Below, in pieces: positions 8,136 to 16,858 of a DNA stretch of 64,000 bases. The DNA is from an uncultured Lachnospiraceae bacterium (GTDB lineage: Bacteria > Bacillota > Clostridia > Lachnospirales > Lachnospiraceae). Made by a program: the position numbers and the translations under genes. Position 1 is the first letter of the stretch; every line of letters begins with the position of its first letter. The stretch spans positions 79,758 to 143,757 of the forward strand of contig CANOVJ010000001.1 in NCBI GenBank assembly GCA_947570615.1, given 5' to 3'. A model generated the notes under the pieces. It searched no databases. It was not told the DNA's origin and worked only from the letters and a program-made list of their open reading frames with translations.

Positions 8136-8810
8136 ATGAATTTCAGCGACGTCATTAAAAAATCCGTGTTGGAGGGGTTTTCCTATGCAGATCTTTCCAC
8201 CGCCAAAATCATTGTCACCCTGGCGATCACCTTTCTGATCGCGCTGTACATCTTTCAGGTGTACCGTCTGGTGACCAGGAGCGCCTTCTATTTTAAGAGC
8301 TTTAACGTGTCCATGGCGATTATTTCCCTGGTGACGGCGGGGATCATTCTGGCCATGCAGTCCAGCATCGTGATTTCCCTGGGAATGGTCGGAGCCCTTT
8401 CCATTGTCAGGTTCCGCACGGCCATCAAGGATCCCATGGATCTTCTGTTTCTGTTCTGGTCTATCGGGACGGGCATTATCTGCGGGGCCGGGCTCTACAA
8501 GATTGCCATTATTCTGGCGATTCTGGTGACGGTGGGGATCATCATTCTGGACATGCTGCCGGTGAGGGCGGGGACGCGCCTTTTGATCGTCAACGCGGAT
8601 ACGAAGGAGGCGGAGGACGCCATAGAGGCCGCCGTGAAGGAGCTTTCGGGATCCTATAAGCTGAAATCCAAAAACATCACCGCAGACGGCATGGATCTGA
8701 TTCTTGAGATCAGGGAAAAAAATGAAAAGGAACTGATGGACAGACTCTCCGAAATGGAACAAATCACGTCGGTGTCCCTGCTGGCCCATGACGGGGAGGT
8801 AAAAAATTAA
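8136..8810 (+). CDS. DUF4956 multi-pass membrane protein, partner of the VTC protein
   Basis: This 224-residue protein has about four hydrophobic segments (roughly 24-44, 58-80, 85-100 and 112-145) followed by a soluble C-terminal domain of about 80 residues. The frame extends further upstream, but GAGGAGA (8127-8133) directly precedes the ATG at 8136 and the upstream extension looks non-protein-like. The central GALSIVRFRTAIKDPMD block is characteristic of DUF4956. DUF4956 and VTC-domain genes are frequently adjacent in Firmicutes, sometimes with CotH-like kinase genes; no CotH gene is seen here. A role in making or exporting an anionic polymer is inference. Confidence 0.85.
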   Translation: MNFSDVIKKSVLEGFSYADLSTAKIIVTLAITFLIALYIFQVYRLVTRSAFYFKSFNVSMAIISLVTAGIILAMQSSIVISLGMVGALSIVRFRTAIKDPMDLLFLFWSIGTGIICGAGLYKIAIILAILVTVGIIILDMLPVRAGTRLLIVNADTKEAEDAIEAAVKELSGSYKLKSKNITADGMDLILEIREKNEKELMDRLSEMEQITSVSLLAHDGEVKN

Positions 8811-8837
8811 GCGGAACGGGAAGGCAGTGCAAAGGCA

Positions 8838-8859
8838 GGGGCGGAGAAATTATCCGCCC
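8838..8859. terminator. Possible terminator hairpin between DUF4956 and the reverse-strand small gene
   Basis: GGGCGGA (8839-8845) pairs perfectly with TCCGCCC (8853-8859) around a 7-base loop between two convergent genes. The following T content is poor on both strands, so activity is uncertain. Confidence 0.4.
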
Positions 8860-9096
8860 TTAAAAGCCTGCCATCATCATTCCGATCAGCTGATCCCGCT
8901 GCACGGCGTCCTGAGAGCCCTTCACCCTGGAAGCTAATCCCTCAAGCTCCATCCTGCTGGCGGCAGTGCGCATAAGCTTCTCCTGGAACTCCCGTTTTTC
9001 TTTTTCAGCCTTTTCGGCCCTTCTTTCAGCCCTGGCCTGGTTTTGCACACGCAGGGTATGCTCCATGGAATACATCATCTGAGACAGATCGGTCAT
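8860..9096 (-). CDS. Small hypothetical coiled-coil protein
   Basis: I do not recognise this 78-residue protein. It is highly charged, with a long Arg/Lys/Glu-rich stretch (about 15-50) that should form a single helix or coiled coil, and a Met-rich hydrophobic end (GMMMAGF). The start is supported by a strong ribosome site, AAGGAGG, about six bases before the ATG on the reverse strand. It has no signal peptide and no membrane segment. It is convergent with the DUF4956 gene and divergent from the lipoprotein gene at 9260, so it is probably transcribed alone. Confidence 0.65.
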   Translation of the reverse strand: MTDLSQMMYSMEHTLRVQNQARAERRAEKAEKEKREFQEKLMRTAASRMELEGLASRVKGSQDAVQRDQLIGMMMAGF

Positions 9097-9259
9097 AGCT
9101 TGCCTCCTTAAAACAAAGACTCTTCAATAAATGGTTTTCACCGTATTTATCGGCAGTATGACAGCTTTATTATAGTGATCCGATGGTATTCTTTTTCATC
9201 TGTAGTCATAAAATTAGAAAAAGAAGGATGATCATCCGCTGGTTATGGAGAGGTATGGG

Positions 9260-9703
9260 ATGGAAATGAAAAGAAGGAGCTTTCAATCTGTCGGACGCAG
9301 ACTCTGTCTTCTGGCCGTTATACTGCTCTGCGCGCTGACAGGCTGCGCCGGTGAGAAGAAGGATACGCTGGAGAAAATAAAGGATCTGGAGTTCACGGTT
9401 CTGGCTGAGGAAAACATTCCGAAGGAGCTGAAGGCGGTCATAGAGGAGAAGAAGGGAAACACCTTTAAGGTGACCTTTCAGGACAACGGTTTTCTGTATA
9501 TCTGTGTGGGCTACGGGGAGCAGGTCAGCGGCGGCTACAGCATCACGGTAAACGATTTGTATCTGACGGAGAATGCCATCTATGTGGACACCACTCTCCT
9601 TGGCCCCCAGCCGGGCGAGGGGACAGGGAAAAAGGATACGCCGTCATACCCTTACATCGTGCTTAAGACAGAGTTTCTGGATAAGCCGGTGGTGTTTAAT
9701 TAA
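9260..9703 (+). CDS. PrcB-like lipoprotein
   Basis: This exported 147-residue lipoprotein has a basic N-terminus and hydrophobic core followed by the lipobox ALTGC (Cys29). Its C-terminal region (about 75-145), with GGYSITVNDLYLTE and a late SYPYIVLK block, resembles the PrcB C-terminal domain described next to PrtP proteases in spirochaetes. GGAGAGG (9247-9253) is six bases from the ATG at 9260, which is preferred over the ATG at 9245. The family function is poorly known, so protease association is only a hint from the name. A hairpin terminator follows. Confidence 0.75.
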   Translation: MEMKRRSFQSVGRRLCLLAVILLCALTGCAGEKKDTLEKIKDLEFTVLAEENIPKELKAVIEEKKGNTFKVTFQDNGFLYICVGYGEQVSGGYSITVNDLYLTENAIYVDTTLLGPQPGEGTGKKDTPSYPYIVLKTEFLDKPVVFN

Positions 9704-9726
9704 GGGAAAATCTGAAAAGATAAAGG

Positions 9727-9768
9727 AGAGGGCCGCTTCCGGGGATTGATTCCGGGAGGGGCTTTCTT
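9727..9768 (+). terminator. Terminator after the PrcB-like gene
   Basis: An imperfect stem (GGGCCGCTTCCGG with TTCCGGGAGGGGC) is followed by TTTCTTT. It lies right after the lipoprotein stop codon. Confidence 0.6.
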
Positions 9769-9773
9769 TGCAC

Positions 9774-9807
9774 AGGGACAGTTCGCCAGGCGTGCTGTCC
9801 CTTGTTG
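9774..9807. repeat. REP-like palindromic repeat, copy 3
   Basis: AGGGACAG pairs with CTGTCCCT around TTCGCCAGGCGTG, giving a compact hairpin. The core GGACAGTTCGC-x-A-x-GCGTGCTGTCC is nearly the same as the copy at 35850, and both are followed by TTGTT. Confidence 0.55.
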
Positions 9808-9825
9808 TTTGTATTTCGAGAACCA

Positions 9826-9854
9826 TTTGCAATCCTTCCGAAATATGTTATGAT
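9826..9854 (+). promoter_or_regulatory. Predicted promoter of the glycoside hydrolase cluster
   Basis: TTTGCA (9826-9831) and TATGAT (9849-9854) are spaced by 17 bp, about 125 bp before the GH3 start. This leaves a long leader in which no riboswitch or terminator was recognised. Confidence 0.45.
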
Positions 9855-9977
9855 TTCTGTAAATCATCTCTGCCGACGCCGGAAACGCCGGAAGGAAAAG
9901 CCCGGTCTCTGTGTCGGCGCCTGCGGCAGAGGAGGACGGAATTTTGCAGCCCTGCTGCGGAAAGTGAGGAATCGGAA

Positions 9978-12107
9978 ATGAGTAAGTACCGGGAGCGGGC
10001 CGCCAGTCTGGTAGCCCGGATGACACTGGAGGAGAAGGTGGGACAGACGCTGTACAATGCGCCTGCCATAGAGCGCCTTGGGATTCCCGCCTATAACTGG
10101 TGGAATGAGGCGCTGCACGGGGTGGCAAGAGCCGGGACGGCCACCGTCTTTCCGCAGACCATCGGGATAGCCGCCACCTTTGACGAGGAGCTGGTGGGAG
10201 AGATGGCCGGCGTGATCGCCACGGAGGCCAGGGCCAAGTACAACGCCCAGAAAAAGGCGCAGGACCGGGATATCTACAAGGGACTGACCTTCTGGTCCCC
10301 CAACGTGAATATTTTCCGGGATCCCCGCTGGGGGCGGGGGCAGGAGACCTACGGGGAGGATCCCTGGCTGAGCGGAAGAATGGGCGTGCGTTTCGTGAAA
10401 GGATTACAGGAGGAAAAGGACGGCTTTATGAAGGCGGCCGCCTGCGCCAAGCATTTCGCAGTCCATTCCGGCCCGGAAAAGCTTCGCCACTGCTTTGACG
10501 CACAGGTATCCGGCCAGGATCTGTACGAGACCTATCTGTCGGCCTTTAAGGCCTGTGTGCAGGAGGCGAAGGTGGAGGCCGTGATGGGCGCCTACAACCG
10601 CACCAACGGGGAGCCCTGCTGCGGAAGTAAAACGCTGCTTCTGGATATTCTGAGAAAGGAGTGGGGATTTAAGGGGCACGTGGTCAGCGACTGCTGGGCG
10701 GTGAAGGATTTCCATGAAAATCATAAGATTACGAAGACGCCCCTGGAATCCGCCGCCATGGCTATGAATAACGGGTGTGATGTAAACTGTGGCTGTATGT
10801 TCCCCAACCTTCTGGACGCGGTGCGCGGCGGTTATGTGGACGAGGAGCGGCTGGACGAGGCTGTGACCAATCTGATGGAATGCCGGATGAAGCTGGGCAT
10901 GTTCGAGGAGGAGGGAACGGTCTGTTTCGACGCCATCGGCTACGATCAGGTGGATTGCCCCGGACATAAGGAGCTGAATCTGGAGATTGCCAGAAAGAGT
11001 CTGGTGCTTCTCAAGAATGAGGATCATATCCTGCCCCTTGATCTTTCGAAAATCAGCTCCATCGGCGTGATCGGCCCCAACGCGGACTCCCGCAAAGCCC
11101 TGGTGGGCAATTATGAGGGGACGGCCTCCCGCTATATCACGGTTCTGGAGGGGATCGAGGACTATGTGGGGGATCGGGCCAGGGTTTATTATTCGGAGGG
11201 CTGCCATCTCTGGCAGGACAGAACCAGCACACTGGCACAGGAAAACGACCGGATCTCGGAGGTCAGGGCGGTATGCGAGGTCAGTGACGTGCTGGTGGCA
11301 GTGCTGGGACTGGATTCCTCCATCGAGGGGGAGGAAGGGGACGCAGGAAACGAGTTTGCCAGCGGGGACAAGGTGGATCTGCTCTTCCCGGGATTACAGC
11401 TGGAGATTCTCAGGGTGGCATATGAGAGCGGAAAGCCTGTGATTCTGGTGTCCATGACAGGCTCGGCCATGGCGCTTAAATGGGAGGATGAGCATATTCC
11501 CGCCATCATTCAGGCCTGGTATCCCGGCGCGGCGGGAGGCAGGGCGGTTGCGGAGCTGATCTTCGGCGCGTTCAGCCCTGAGGGAAAGCTGCCGGTCACC
11601 TTTTACCGTACCACTCAGGAGCTGCCGGAGTTCACAGACTATGCCATGAAGGGAAGAACCTACCGCTATATGAGTCAGGAGGCCCTTTATCCCTTCGGGT
11701 TCGGACGCTCCTACACCTCCTTTGAACTGAGGGACGTGAGCGCGGATTCGGATCAGATCACGCCGCAGGGAGAGATCAGGCTTCGCGCCACCCTCAAAAA
11801 CACCGGGACCATGGCGGGAGGCGAGAGTGTTCAGGTATATGTAAAGGCGCTGCGGGAGAATACCCCCAATCCCCAGCTCAAGGGCCTGAAAAAGGTATTT
11901 TTGCAGCCGGGCGAAGAAAAGCGGGTGGAGATCATTCTGAAAGGGGAGGCCTTTGCCCTTTATGACGGGGAGGCCCGGTTCGTGCTGGAGAAAGGTGACT
12001 ACGAGATCTGTGTGGGGATGCAGCAGCCGGATACAAGAAGCGCGGCGCTCACCGGACAGGAGCCGGTGCGCATCAGGATGACGGCGGCGGAGAGCGTGGA
12101 ATTTTAA
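9978..12107 (+). CDS. Glycoside hydrolase family 3 (beta-xylosidase/beta-glucosidase-like)
   Basis: This is a 709-residue cytoplasmic enzyme without signal peptide. The open frame extends upstream to 9768, but GTGAGGA seven bases before the ATG at 9978 and the family-typical N-terminus (ERAASLVARMTLEEKVGQ) fix the start there. Domain order is the GH3 barrel (about 10-290), the alpha/beta sandwich (about 330-560) and a C-terminal fibronectin type III-like domain (about 600-690). The catalytic nucleophile is predicted as Asp238 in VVSDCWAV. The sequence most resembles the group annotated as xylan beta-xylosidase or beta-glucosidase acting on oligosaccharides taken up by the cell. It is the first gene of a cluster with GH27-like and GH127 enzymes, so L-arabinose- or xylose-containing oligosaccharides are plausible substrates. 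Confidence 0.9.
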   Translation: MSKYRERAASLVARMTLEEKVGQTLYNAPAIERLGIPAYNWWNEALHGVARAGTATVFPQTIGIAATFDEELVGEMAGVIATEARAKYNAQKKAQDRDIYKGLTFWSPNVNIFRDPRWGRGQETYGEDPWLSGRMGVRFVKGLQEEKDGFMKAAACAKHFAVHSGPEKLRHCFDAQVSGQDLYETYLSAFKACVQEAKVEAVMGAYNRTNGEPCCGSKTLLLDILRKEWGFKGHVVSDCWAVKDFHENHKITKTPLESAAMAMNNGCDVNCGCMFPNLLDAVRGGYVDEERLDEAVTNLMECRMKLGMFEEEGTVCFDAIGYDQVDCPGHKELNLEIARKSLVLLKNEDHILPLDLSKISSIGVIGPNADSRKALVGNYEGTASRYITVLEGIEDYVGDRARVYYSEGCHLWQDRTSTLAQENDRISEVRAVCEVSDVLVAVLGLDSSIEGEEGDAGNEFASGDKVDLLFPGLQLEILRVAYESGKPVILVSMTGSAMALKWEDEHIPAIIQAWYPGAAGGRAVAELIFGAFSPEGKLPVTFYRTTQELPEFTDYAMKGRTYRYMSQEALYPFGFGRSYTSFELRDVSADSDQITPQGEIRLRATLKNTGTMAGGESVQVYVKALRENTPNPQLKGLKKVFLQPGEEKRVEIILKGEAFALYDGEARFVLEKGDYEICVGMQQPDTRSAALTGQEPVRIRMTAAESVEF

Positions 12108-12119
12108 AACAGTCATCAC

Positions 12120-12234
12120 GGAACTGGAAACAAAACAGCAATCGCGTGCAGGCGCATAGTTGTATTTTCGGACACGCAGGTGGCCGAAAACACAACTGTA
12201 GAAAATGTGCCGAAACGCGATTGCGGAACTGGAA
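12120..12234. repeat. Nested palindrome flanked by 10-bp direct repeats
   Basis: The outer stem is GCAATCGCGT (12138-12147) with ACGCGATTGC (12215-12224). The inner stem is AGTTGTATTTTCGG (12158-12171) with CCGAAAACACAACT (12184-12197), one mismatch. GGAACTGGAA occurs at both ends (12120-12129 and 12225-12234). It fills the gap between the GH3 and GH27-like genes and could be a small mobile element or an RNA structure. Confidence 0.6.
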
Positions 12235-12244
12235 TGGAGAAGAG

Positions 12245-13576
12245 ATGGACAAGAATACTTTTACAAATAACATGCCGCCCATGGGGTGGAACAGCTACGA
12301 TTATTATGACACCACCGTGACGGAGGCGCAGGTTAAGGAGAACGCCGACTTCATGGCGGCCCATTTAAAGGAATTCGGCTGGGAATATGTGGTGGTGGAC
12401 ATTCAGTGGTACGCCAACGACGCGGGAACCAGAAGGAAGGAATTCCAGTACATTCCCTTCGGGGACATGGAGATGGATCAGTGGGGACGCTTCATCCCCT
12501 CCCCTGCCCGCTTCCCCTCCTCGGCAGGAGGAAAGGGCTTTGGGCCGCTGGCGGACTATGTTCACGCTCTGGGGCTGAAATTCGGGATCCATATCATGAG
12601 AGGAATTCCCCGCCGGGCGGCGGAGCGGCATCTGCCGGTTCTGGGCTGTGACCGGACGGCGGATATGGTTGCGGATCCTTCCTCCATCTGCGGCTGGAAC
12701 GCGGACATGTACGGCGTGCGGCCGACGGATGCGGGGCAGGCATATTATGATTCTCTGTTAGAGCTGTATGCTCAGTGGGGCGTGGATTTTATCAAGTGCG
12801 ACGATATCTGCGACAGCTTCCTCAACCGGGATATTAAGACCTCCTATGGAGTGATTCCCTTCTCGGGATGGGAGGAGACCAGGATGCTGCACCGCGCCAT
12901 TCAAAAGTGCGGCCGTCCCATTGTGCTGAGCTTATCTCCCGGCCCCGCCCACATCGACCGGGCCTGGGAATACTGTAAATATGCCAATATGTGGCGGATC
13001 ACCGACGATTTCTGGGATAAATGGGAGCCTTTGAAGGCCATGTTTTTCCGGTGCGAGCTCTGGCAGGATCATGTGAAAAAAGGGTGCTATCCCGACTGCG
13101 ACATGCTTCCTCTGGGAAAGGTGGGAGCGGGCTTTGGGCAGGAGCGGACCACGGAGTTTACCAGAGAAGAGCAAAAGACCATGATGACCCTCTGGTGCAT
13201 GTTCCGCTCTCCCATGATGATCGGAGCCAGGCTCTCCGTCATGGACGAATGGACCCTTTCCCTGCTCACCAACCAAGAGCTCCTTAAGATGCTCAGTGAC
13301 ACCTGCCGGGGCACCCAGCTTATCAGGACAGATGAGATGGCGGTTTGGAAGAATAAAGATGAAAAAACGGGTGTTCTTCGTGTGGGACTGTTCAACCTGG
13401 GCGAAAGGGAGCAGGAGCTTTCCATCTCCCTTGAGGAGCTGGAGGAGGGTATCACAGCCCGGAAGGCCGGTCTTGTGGAGCTCTGGGATAAGCAGGAGAG
13501 CGAGGCGGTATCCGGAGAGATCCGCTGCCATGTGCCGGCCCATGGGGTGAAGGTTTTTCAGGTGACGACAGAATAA
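12245..13576 (+). CDS. Glycoside hydrolase family 27-like alpha-galactosidase/beta-L-arabinopyranosidase
   Basis: This 443-residue cytoplasmic enzyme has the GH27 signature at its start (PPMGWNSYDYY, residues 10-20), the VVVDIQWY strand and the KxD nucleophile motif, here FIKCDD with Asp186 predicted as nucleophile. The later LSLSPGPA and WRITDDFWD blocks are also typical, the second carrying the probable acid/base region. A short C-terminal beta domain follows. Family 27 holds alpha-galactosidases and also beta-L-arabinopyranosidases, so the substrate may be either galactose or arabinopyranose side chains; the neighbouring GH127 makes an arabinose-related role attractive. The ribosome site GGAATGGAGAAGAG overlaps the end of the upstream palindrome. 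Confidence 0.87.
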   Translation: MDKNTFTNNMPPMGWNSYDYYDTTVTEAQVKENADFMAAHLKEFGWEYVVVDIQWYANDAGTRRKEFQYIPFGDMEMDQWGRFIPSPARFPSSAGGKGFGPLADYVHALGLKFGIHIMRGIPRRAAERHLPVLGCDRTADMVADPSSICGWNADMYGVRPTDAGQAYYDSLLELYAQWGVDFIKCDDICDSFLNRDIKTSYGVIPFSGWEETRMLHRAIQKCGRPIVLSLSPGPAHIDRAWEYCKYANMWRITDDFWDKWEPLKAMFFRCELWQDHVKKGCYPDCDMLPLGKVGAGFGQERTTEFTREEQKTMMTLWCMFRSPMMIGARLSVMDEWTLSLLTNQELLKMLSDTCRGTQLIRTDEMAVWKNKDEKTGVLRVGLFNLGEREQELSISLEELEEGITARKAGLVELWDKQESEAVSGEIRCHVPAHGVKVFQVTTE

Positions 13577-13647
13577 ATAACATATGATATGCGTGTCTGC
13601 AGTCTCTGTGTGCGAGACAGGGCCTGCAGGCACAGACAGGAGAGGAA

Positions 13648-15663
13648 ATGGATAAAAGGAATTTTAATACCCCGTTATCTCTGCGGAATATGCAGATTAA
13701 GGATCCCTTCTGGAAAGGCGAGATGGAGCTGGTGCGCACAGAGGTGATCCCTTACCAGTGGAACGCCTTAAACGACCGGGTGGAGGGAGCGGCCCCCAGC
13801 TTTTGTATGAGAAATTTCAAGGTGGCGGGGAAGCTGAACCGACAGCGCAGGGAGCAGGGAGAGGCCTTTCAGGAGCCGGTCTACACCTTCCGGGGCTTTG
13901 AGGCGCTGCCGGAGGATATGGAGCATCTGGAGGATAAGTTTTACGGCTTTGTATTTCAGGACAGCGATTTTTCCAAATGGATCGAGGCGGTGGGATATTC
14001 CCTGACCCAGCACCCGGATCCGGAGCTGGAGAGGATTGCCGACGGGGCCATCGACGTGGTCTGCGCCGCCCAGCAGGAGGACGGCTATCTGGATACCTAC
14101 TACATTATCAATGGCAGGGATAAGTCCTTTACCAATCTGCGGGATCATCATGAGCTGTACTGCTTCGGACATCTTCTGGAGGGGGCGGTGGCCTACTATG
14201 AGGCCACCGGAAAGGATAAGCTTCTGAATGCGGCCAGGCGCTTTGCCGATTATATCGAGGGATATTTCGGTCAGGAGGAGGGAAAGTGCAAGGGCTATCC
14301 CGGCCACGAGATCGCAGAGATGGCTCTTGTGCGTCTCTATGAGACCACCGGGGAAGAAAAATATTTAAAGCTCAGCCGGTTTTTTATCGATGAGAGAGGG
14401 ACACAGCCGTACTACTTTGCCGGGGAGACGCATGAGGACCGGGACGATAAGGACGCTTTTACCAGGTATCAGTATTATCAGGCCCATCTTCCGGTGCGGG
14501 AGCAGGAGGAGGCGGTGGGCCATGCGGTGAGGGCGGTCTATCTGTACTCCGGGATGGCGGACGTGGCCCGGCTCACCGGGGACGAGGATCTTTATGGAGC
14601 GTGCCGAAAGCTCTGGGACAGCATCGTCAACGAAAAAATGTATGTGACCGCGGGGATCGGCGGAACCCATATCGGGGAGGCCTTTTCCTTCCCTTACGAC
14701 CTGCCGGACGACACCGCGTATGCGGAGACCTGCGCTTCTATCGGGCTGGCCTTTTTCGCCAGAAGGATGCTGGAAATTTCCCCGCAGGCGGAGTACGCCA
14801 ATGTGATGGAGAGGGCGCTGTACAACGGGATTTTGAGCGGGATGGCGCTGGACGGAAAGAGCTTTTTTTATGTGAATCCCCTTTCGGTGGATCCGCTTGC
14901 CTGCAAAAGGGATGAGCGGAAGTTCCATGTAAAGGCGGTGAGGCAGAAATGGTTCGGCTGCGCCTGCTGTCCGCCCAACCTGGCAAGGCTGGTGAGCTCT
15001 GTGGGCTCCTATGCCTTTTCCGAGAATGAGGATACCCTGTTCGTACATCTTTATATGGGCGCGGAGCTGAAAAAGCAGACAGGCGCGGGAACCGCGCAGA
15101 TCGGGATCGAGTCCGAACTTCCCTGGGAGGGGAATGTCAGGATCAGGGTGGCGGCCCGGGGAACCGGACTTGTGCTGGCGCTGCGCATTCCCGACTGGTG
15201 CGGGGCGTATACCCTGACCGGCTGCGATTCTTCGCAGAAGGAGGAAAAGAACGGCTATCTTTATATAAGAAAGGACTGGGAAGAGGAGGAGATTCTCACC
15301 CTTACCTTCCCGATGGAGGTGCGGCTGATGGCGGCAAACATTTCCGTGCGGGAGAATGTGGGAAAGGCGGCGCTCATGCGCGGGCCTGTGGTGTACTGCC
15401 TTGAGGAGGCCGACAACGGAAAAGGCCTGCATCTGCTCGCCCTGGATCCCCAGGGGAAGCCTCAGGTGCGTTCACAGGAGATCTGCGGGGTAAAGGCGCA
15501 GGCGGTTATCATGCCGGGCTTTAGGCAGAGGGAAGAAGAAGACGGACTCTATCATGAGTGGCGCAGGCCGGAATATGAGGAGAGGGAGCTTACATTTATC
15601 CCTTATTATATGTGGGCAAACCGCGGGGAGAATGAGATGCAGGTGTGGGTGAGAGTCAGGTGA
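13648..15663 (+). CDS. GH127 beta-L-arabinofuranosidase (DUF1680)
   Basis: This 671-residue enzyme matches the length and order of Bifidobacterium HypBA1: an all-alpha (alpha/alpha)6 barrel followed by beta-sandwich domains. The unusual zinc-cysteine active site is present: Glu360 and Cys362 in the AETCAS motif, and Cys440-Cys441 in the CACCPPNL motif, with the same spacing as Glu338/Cys340/Cys417/Cys418 of HypBA1. The predicted reaction is release of L-arabinofuranose from beta-1,2-linked arabino-oligosaccharides such as those of hydroxyproline-rich plant glycoproteins. There is no signal peptide, so it works inside the cell after uptake. GACAGGAGAGG precedes the start. It follows the GH27-like gene by 71 bp and precedes an oxidoreductase. 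Confidence 0.93.
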   Translation: MDKRNFNTPLSLRNMQIKDPFWKGEMELVRTEVIPYQWNALNDRVEGAAPSFCMRNFKVAGKLNRQRREQGEAFQEPVYTFRGFEALPEDMEHLEDKFYGFVFQDSDFSKWIEAVGYSLTQHPDPELERIADGAIDVVCAAQQEDGYLDTYYIINGRDKSFTNLRDHHELYCFGHLLEGAVAYYEATGKDKLLNAARRFADYIEGYFGQEEGKCKGYPGHEIAEMALVRLYETTGEEKYLKLSRFFIDERGTQPYYFAGETHEDRDDKDAFTRYQYYQAHLPVREQEEAVGHAVRAVYLYSGMADVARLTGDEDLYGACRKLWDSIVNEKMYVTAGIGGTHIGEAFSFPYDLPDDTAYAETCASIGLAFFARRMLEISPQAEYANVMERALYNGILSGMALDGKSFFYVNPLSVDPLACKRDERKFHVKAVRQKWFGCACCPPNLARLVSSVGSYAFSENEDTLFVHLYMGAELKKQTGAGTAQIGIESELPWEGNVRIRVAARGTGLVLALRIPDWCGAYTLTGCDSSQKEEKNGYLYIRKDWEEEEILTLTFPMEVRLMAANISVRENVGKAALMRGPVVYCLEEADNGKGLHLLALDPQGKPQVRSQEICGVKAQAVIMPGFRQREEEDGLYHEWRRPEYEERELTFIPYYMWANRGENEMQVWVRVR

Positions 15664-15756
15664 GACGGCCGTTGCTTTTGACTGGTCAGAATGCCGGCTG
15701 GCAGTGCTTTTGGTCTGGAATGACAGGAAAAGATATAAAAACATGAGGAAGAGGAT

Positions 15757-16836
15757 ATGGACAGAAAAGACGGAATGAATTATGCCCCGAAAGGGAAACC
15801 GGCTCCGGTAGTGGAGCCGGGGGCATTCAGTATCACGGCCATCGCGCTGGATCACGGGCACATCTACGGGATGTGCAACGGTCTTGTGGAGGCGGGAGCC
15901 AGGGTGAAGTGGGTTTACGACAGGGATCCGCAAAAGGTGGAGAATTTCAGAAAGGCCTTTCCCGAAGCCATGGCGGCACAAAGCGAGGAGGAGATTCTGG
16001 CGGACGGGGAGGTAAAGCTGGTCTGCGGCGCGGCGGTGACCAGCGAGAGATGCGCTCTGGGGCTGCGGGCCATGGCGGCGGGAAAGGATTATTTTACGGA
16101 CAAAGCTCCCCTGACCACCCTGGAGCAGCTTGATCAGGCCAGGGAGATGGTGAAAAAGACCGGAAGAAAGTATATGGTTTATTACAGCGAGCGGCTTCAT
16201 GTGGAGTCGGCGGTCTTTGCCGGGCAGCTCATCGCGGACGGAGCCATCGGAACGCCCATCCATATCGACGGATTCGGTCCCCACAGGATCGGCCCGCCAC
16301 AGAGCAGACCGGACTGGTTTTATCAGAAGGAGAAATACGGCGGGATCCTCTGCGATATCGGCAGCCACCAGATCGAGCAGTTCCTGTTCTACTGTGGTGT
16401 AAAGGATGCTCAGGTGCGGTATAGCCAGGTGGGGAATTACGCTCATCCGGATTATCCCGAGCTGGAAGACTTCGGGGATGCGGTGCTGGTGGGAGACAAC
16501 GGAGCCACCCAGCATTTCCGTGTGGACTGGTTTACCCCGGACGGCCTTTCAACCTGGGGGGATGGAAGAACCTTCATCCTGGGGACCAGGGGATACATAG
16601 AGCTTCGAAAGTATGTCAATGTGGGAACCGGCGACGGCACCTGCGACCATGTTTTTCTGGTAAATCAGGATGGGGAGCAGCATTTCCATGTGGCCGGCAA
16701 GGTGGGCTTTCCTTTCTTCGGACAGCTTATTCTGGACTGCATCAACCGCACGGAAAACGCCATGACGCAGGAGCATGCCTTTAAGGCGGCGGAGCTTTGC
16801 GTCAGGGCGCAGATGCAGGCGGTGAAGGTCAGGTAA
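15757..16836 (+). CDS. Gfo/Idh/MocA-family oxidoreductase
   Basis: This 359-residue NAD(P)-dependent dehydrogenase-like protein has an N-terminal Rossmann fold (about 28-150) and a C-terminal alpha/beta substrate domain (about 155-355). The usual EKP motif is replaced by TDKAPL near residue 115, which retains the catalytic Lys. The GGGILCDIGxH-like segment appears as GGILCDIGSHQIEQF (about 195-208). Members oxidise or reduce sugars, inositols or other polyols. Its place between GH127 and an aldo/keto reductase suggests processing of a sugar released by this cluster, but no substrate can be assigned. The family has many catalytically divergent members. Confidence 0.85.
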   Translation: MDRKDGMNYAPKGKPAPVVEPGAFSITAIALDHGHIYGMCNGLVEAGARVKWVYDRDPQKVENFRKAFPEAMAAQSEEEILADGEVKLVCGAAVTSERCALGLRAMAAGKDYFTDKAPLTTLEQLDQAREMVKKTGRKYMVYYSERLHVESAVFAGQLIADGAIGTPIHIDGFGPHRIGPPQSRPDWFYQKEKYGGILCDIGSHQIEQFLFYCGVKDAQVRYSQVGNYAHPDYPELEDFGDAVLVGDNGATQHFRVDWFTPDGLSTWGDGRTFILGTRGYIELRKYVNVGTGDGTCDHVFLVNQDGEQHFHVAGKVGFPFFGQLILDCINRTENAMTQEHAFKAAELCVRAQMQAVKVR

Positions 16837-16858
16837 TAAATAACGGAGGTTACAGGTT

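Noticed and set aside
9768-9977. N-terminal extension of the GH3 gene
   Set aside because: It would run through a REP-like hairpin and the predicted promoter; family alignment and ribosome site place the start at 9978.
12146-12244. N-terminal extension of the GH27-like gene
   Set aside because: It would translate the nested palindrome; the ATG at 12245 gives the family-typical N-terminus.
13593-13637. Inverted repeat before GH127 (CTGCAG arms)
   Set aside because: Only six bases pair cleanly and the arms are interrupted; may be chance in GC-rich DNA.
14365-15432. 355-codon reverse-strand frame
   Set aside because: Antisense to GH127 in a GC-rich region where the opposite strand stays open by codon bias; no motif and no ribosome site.
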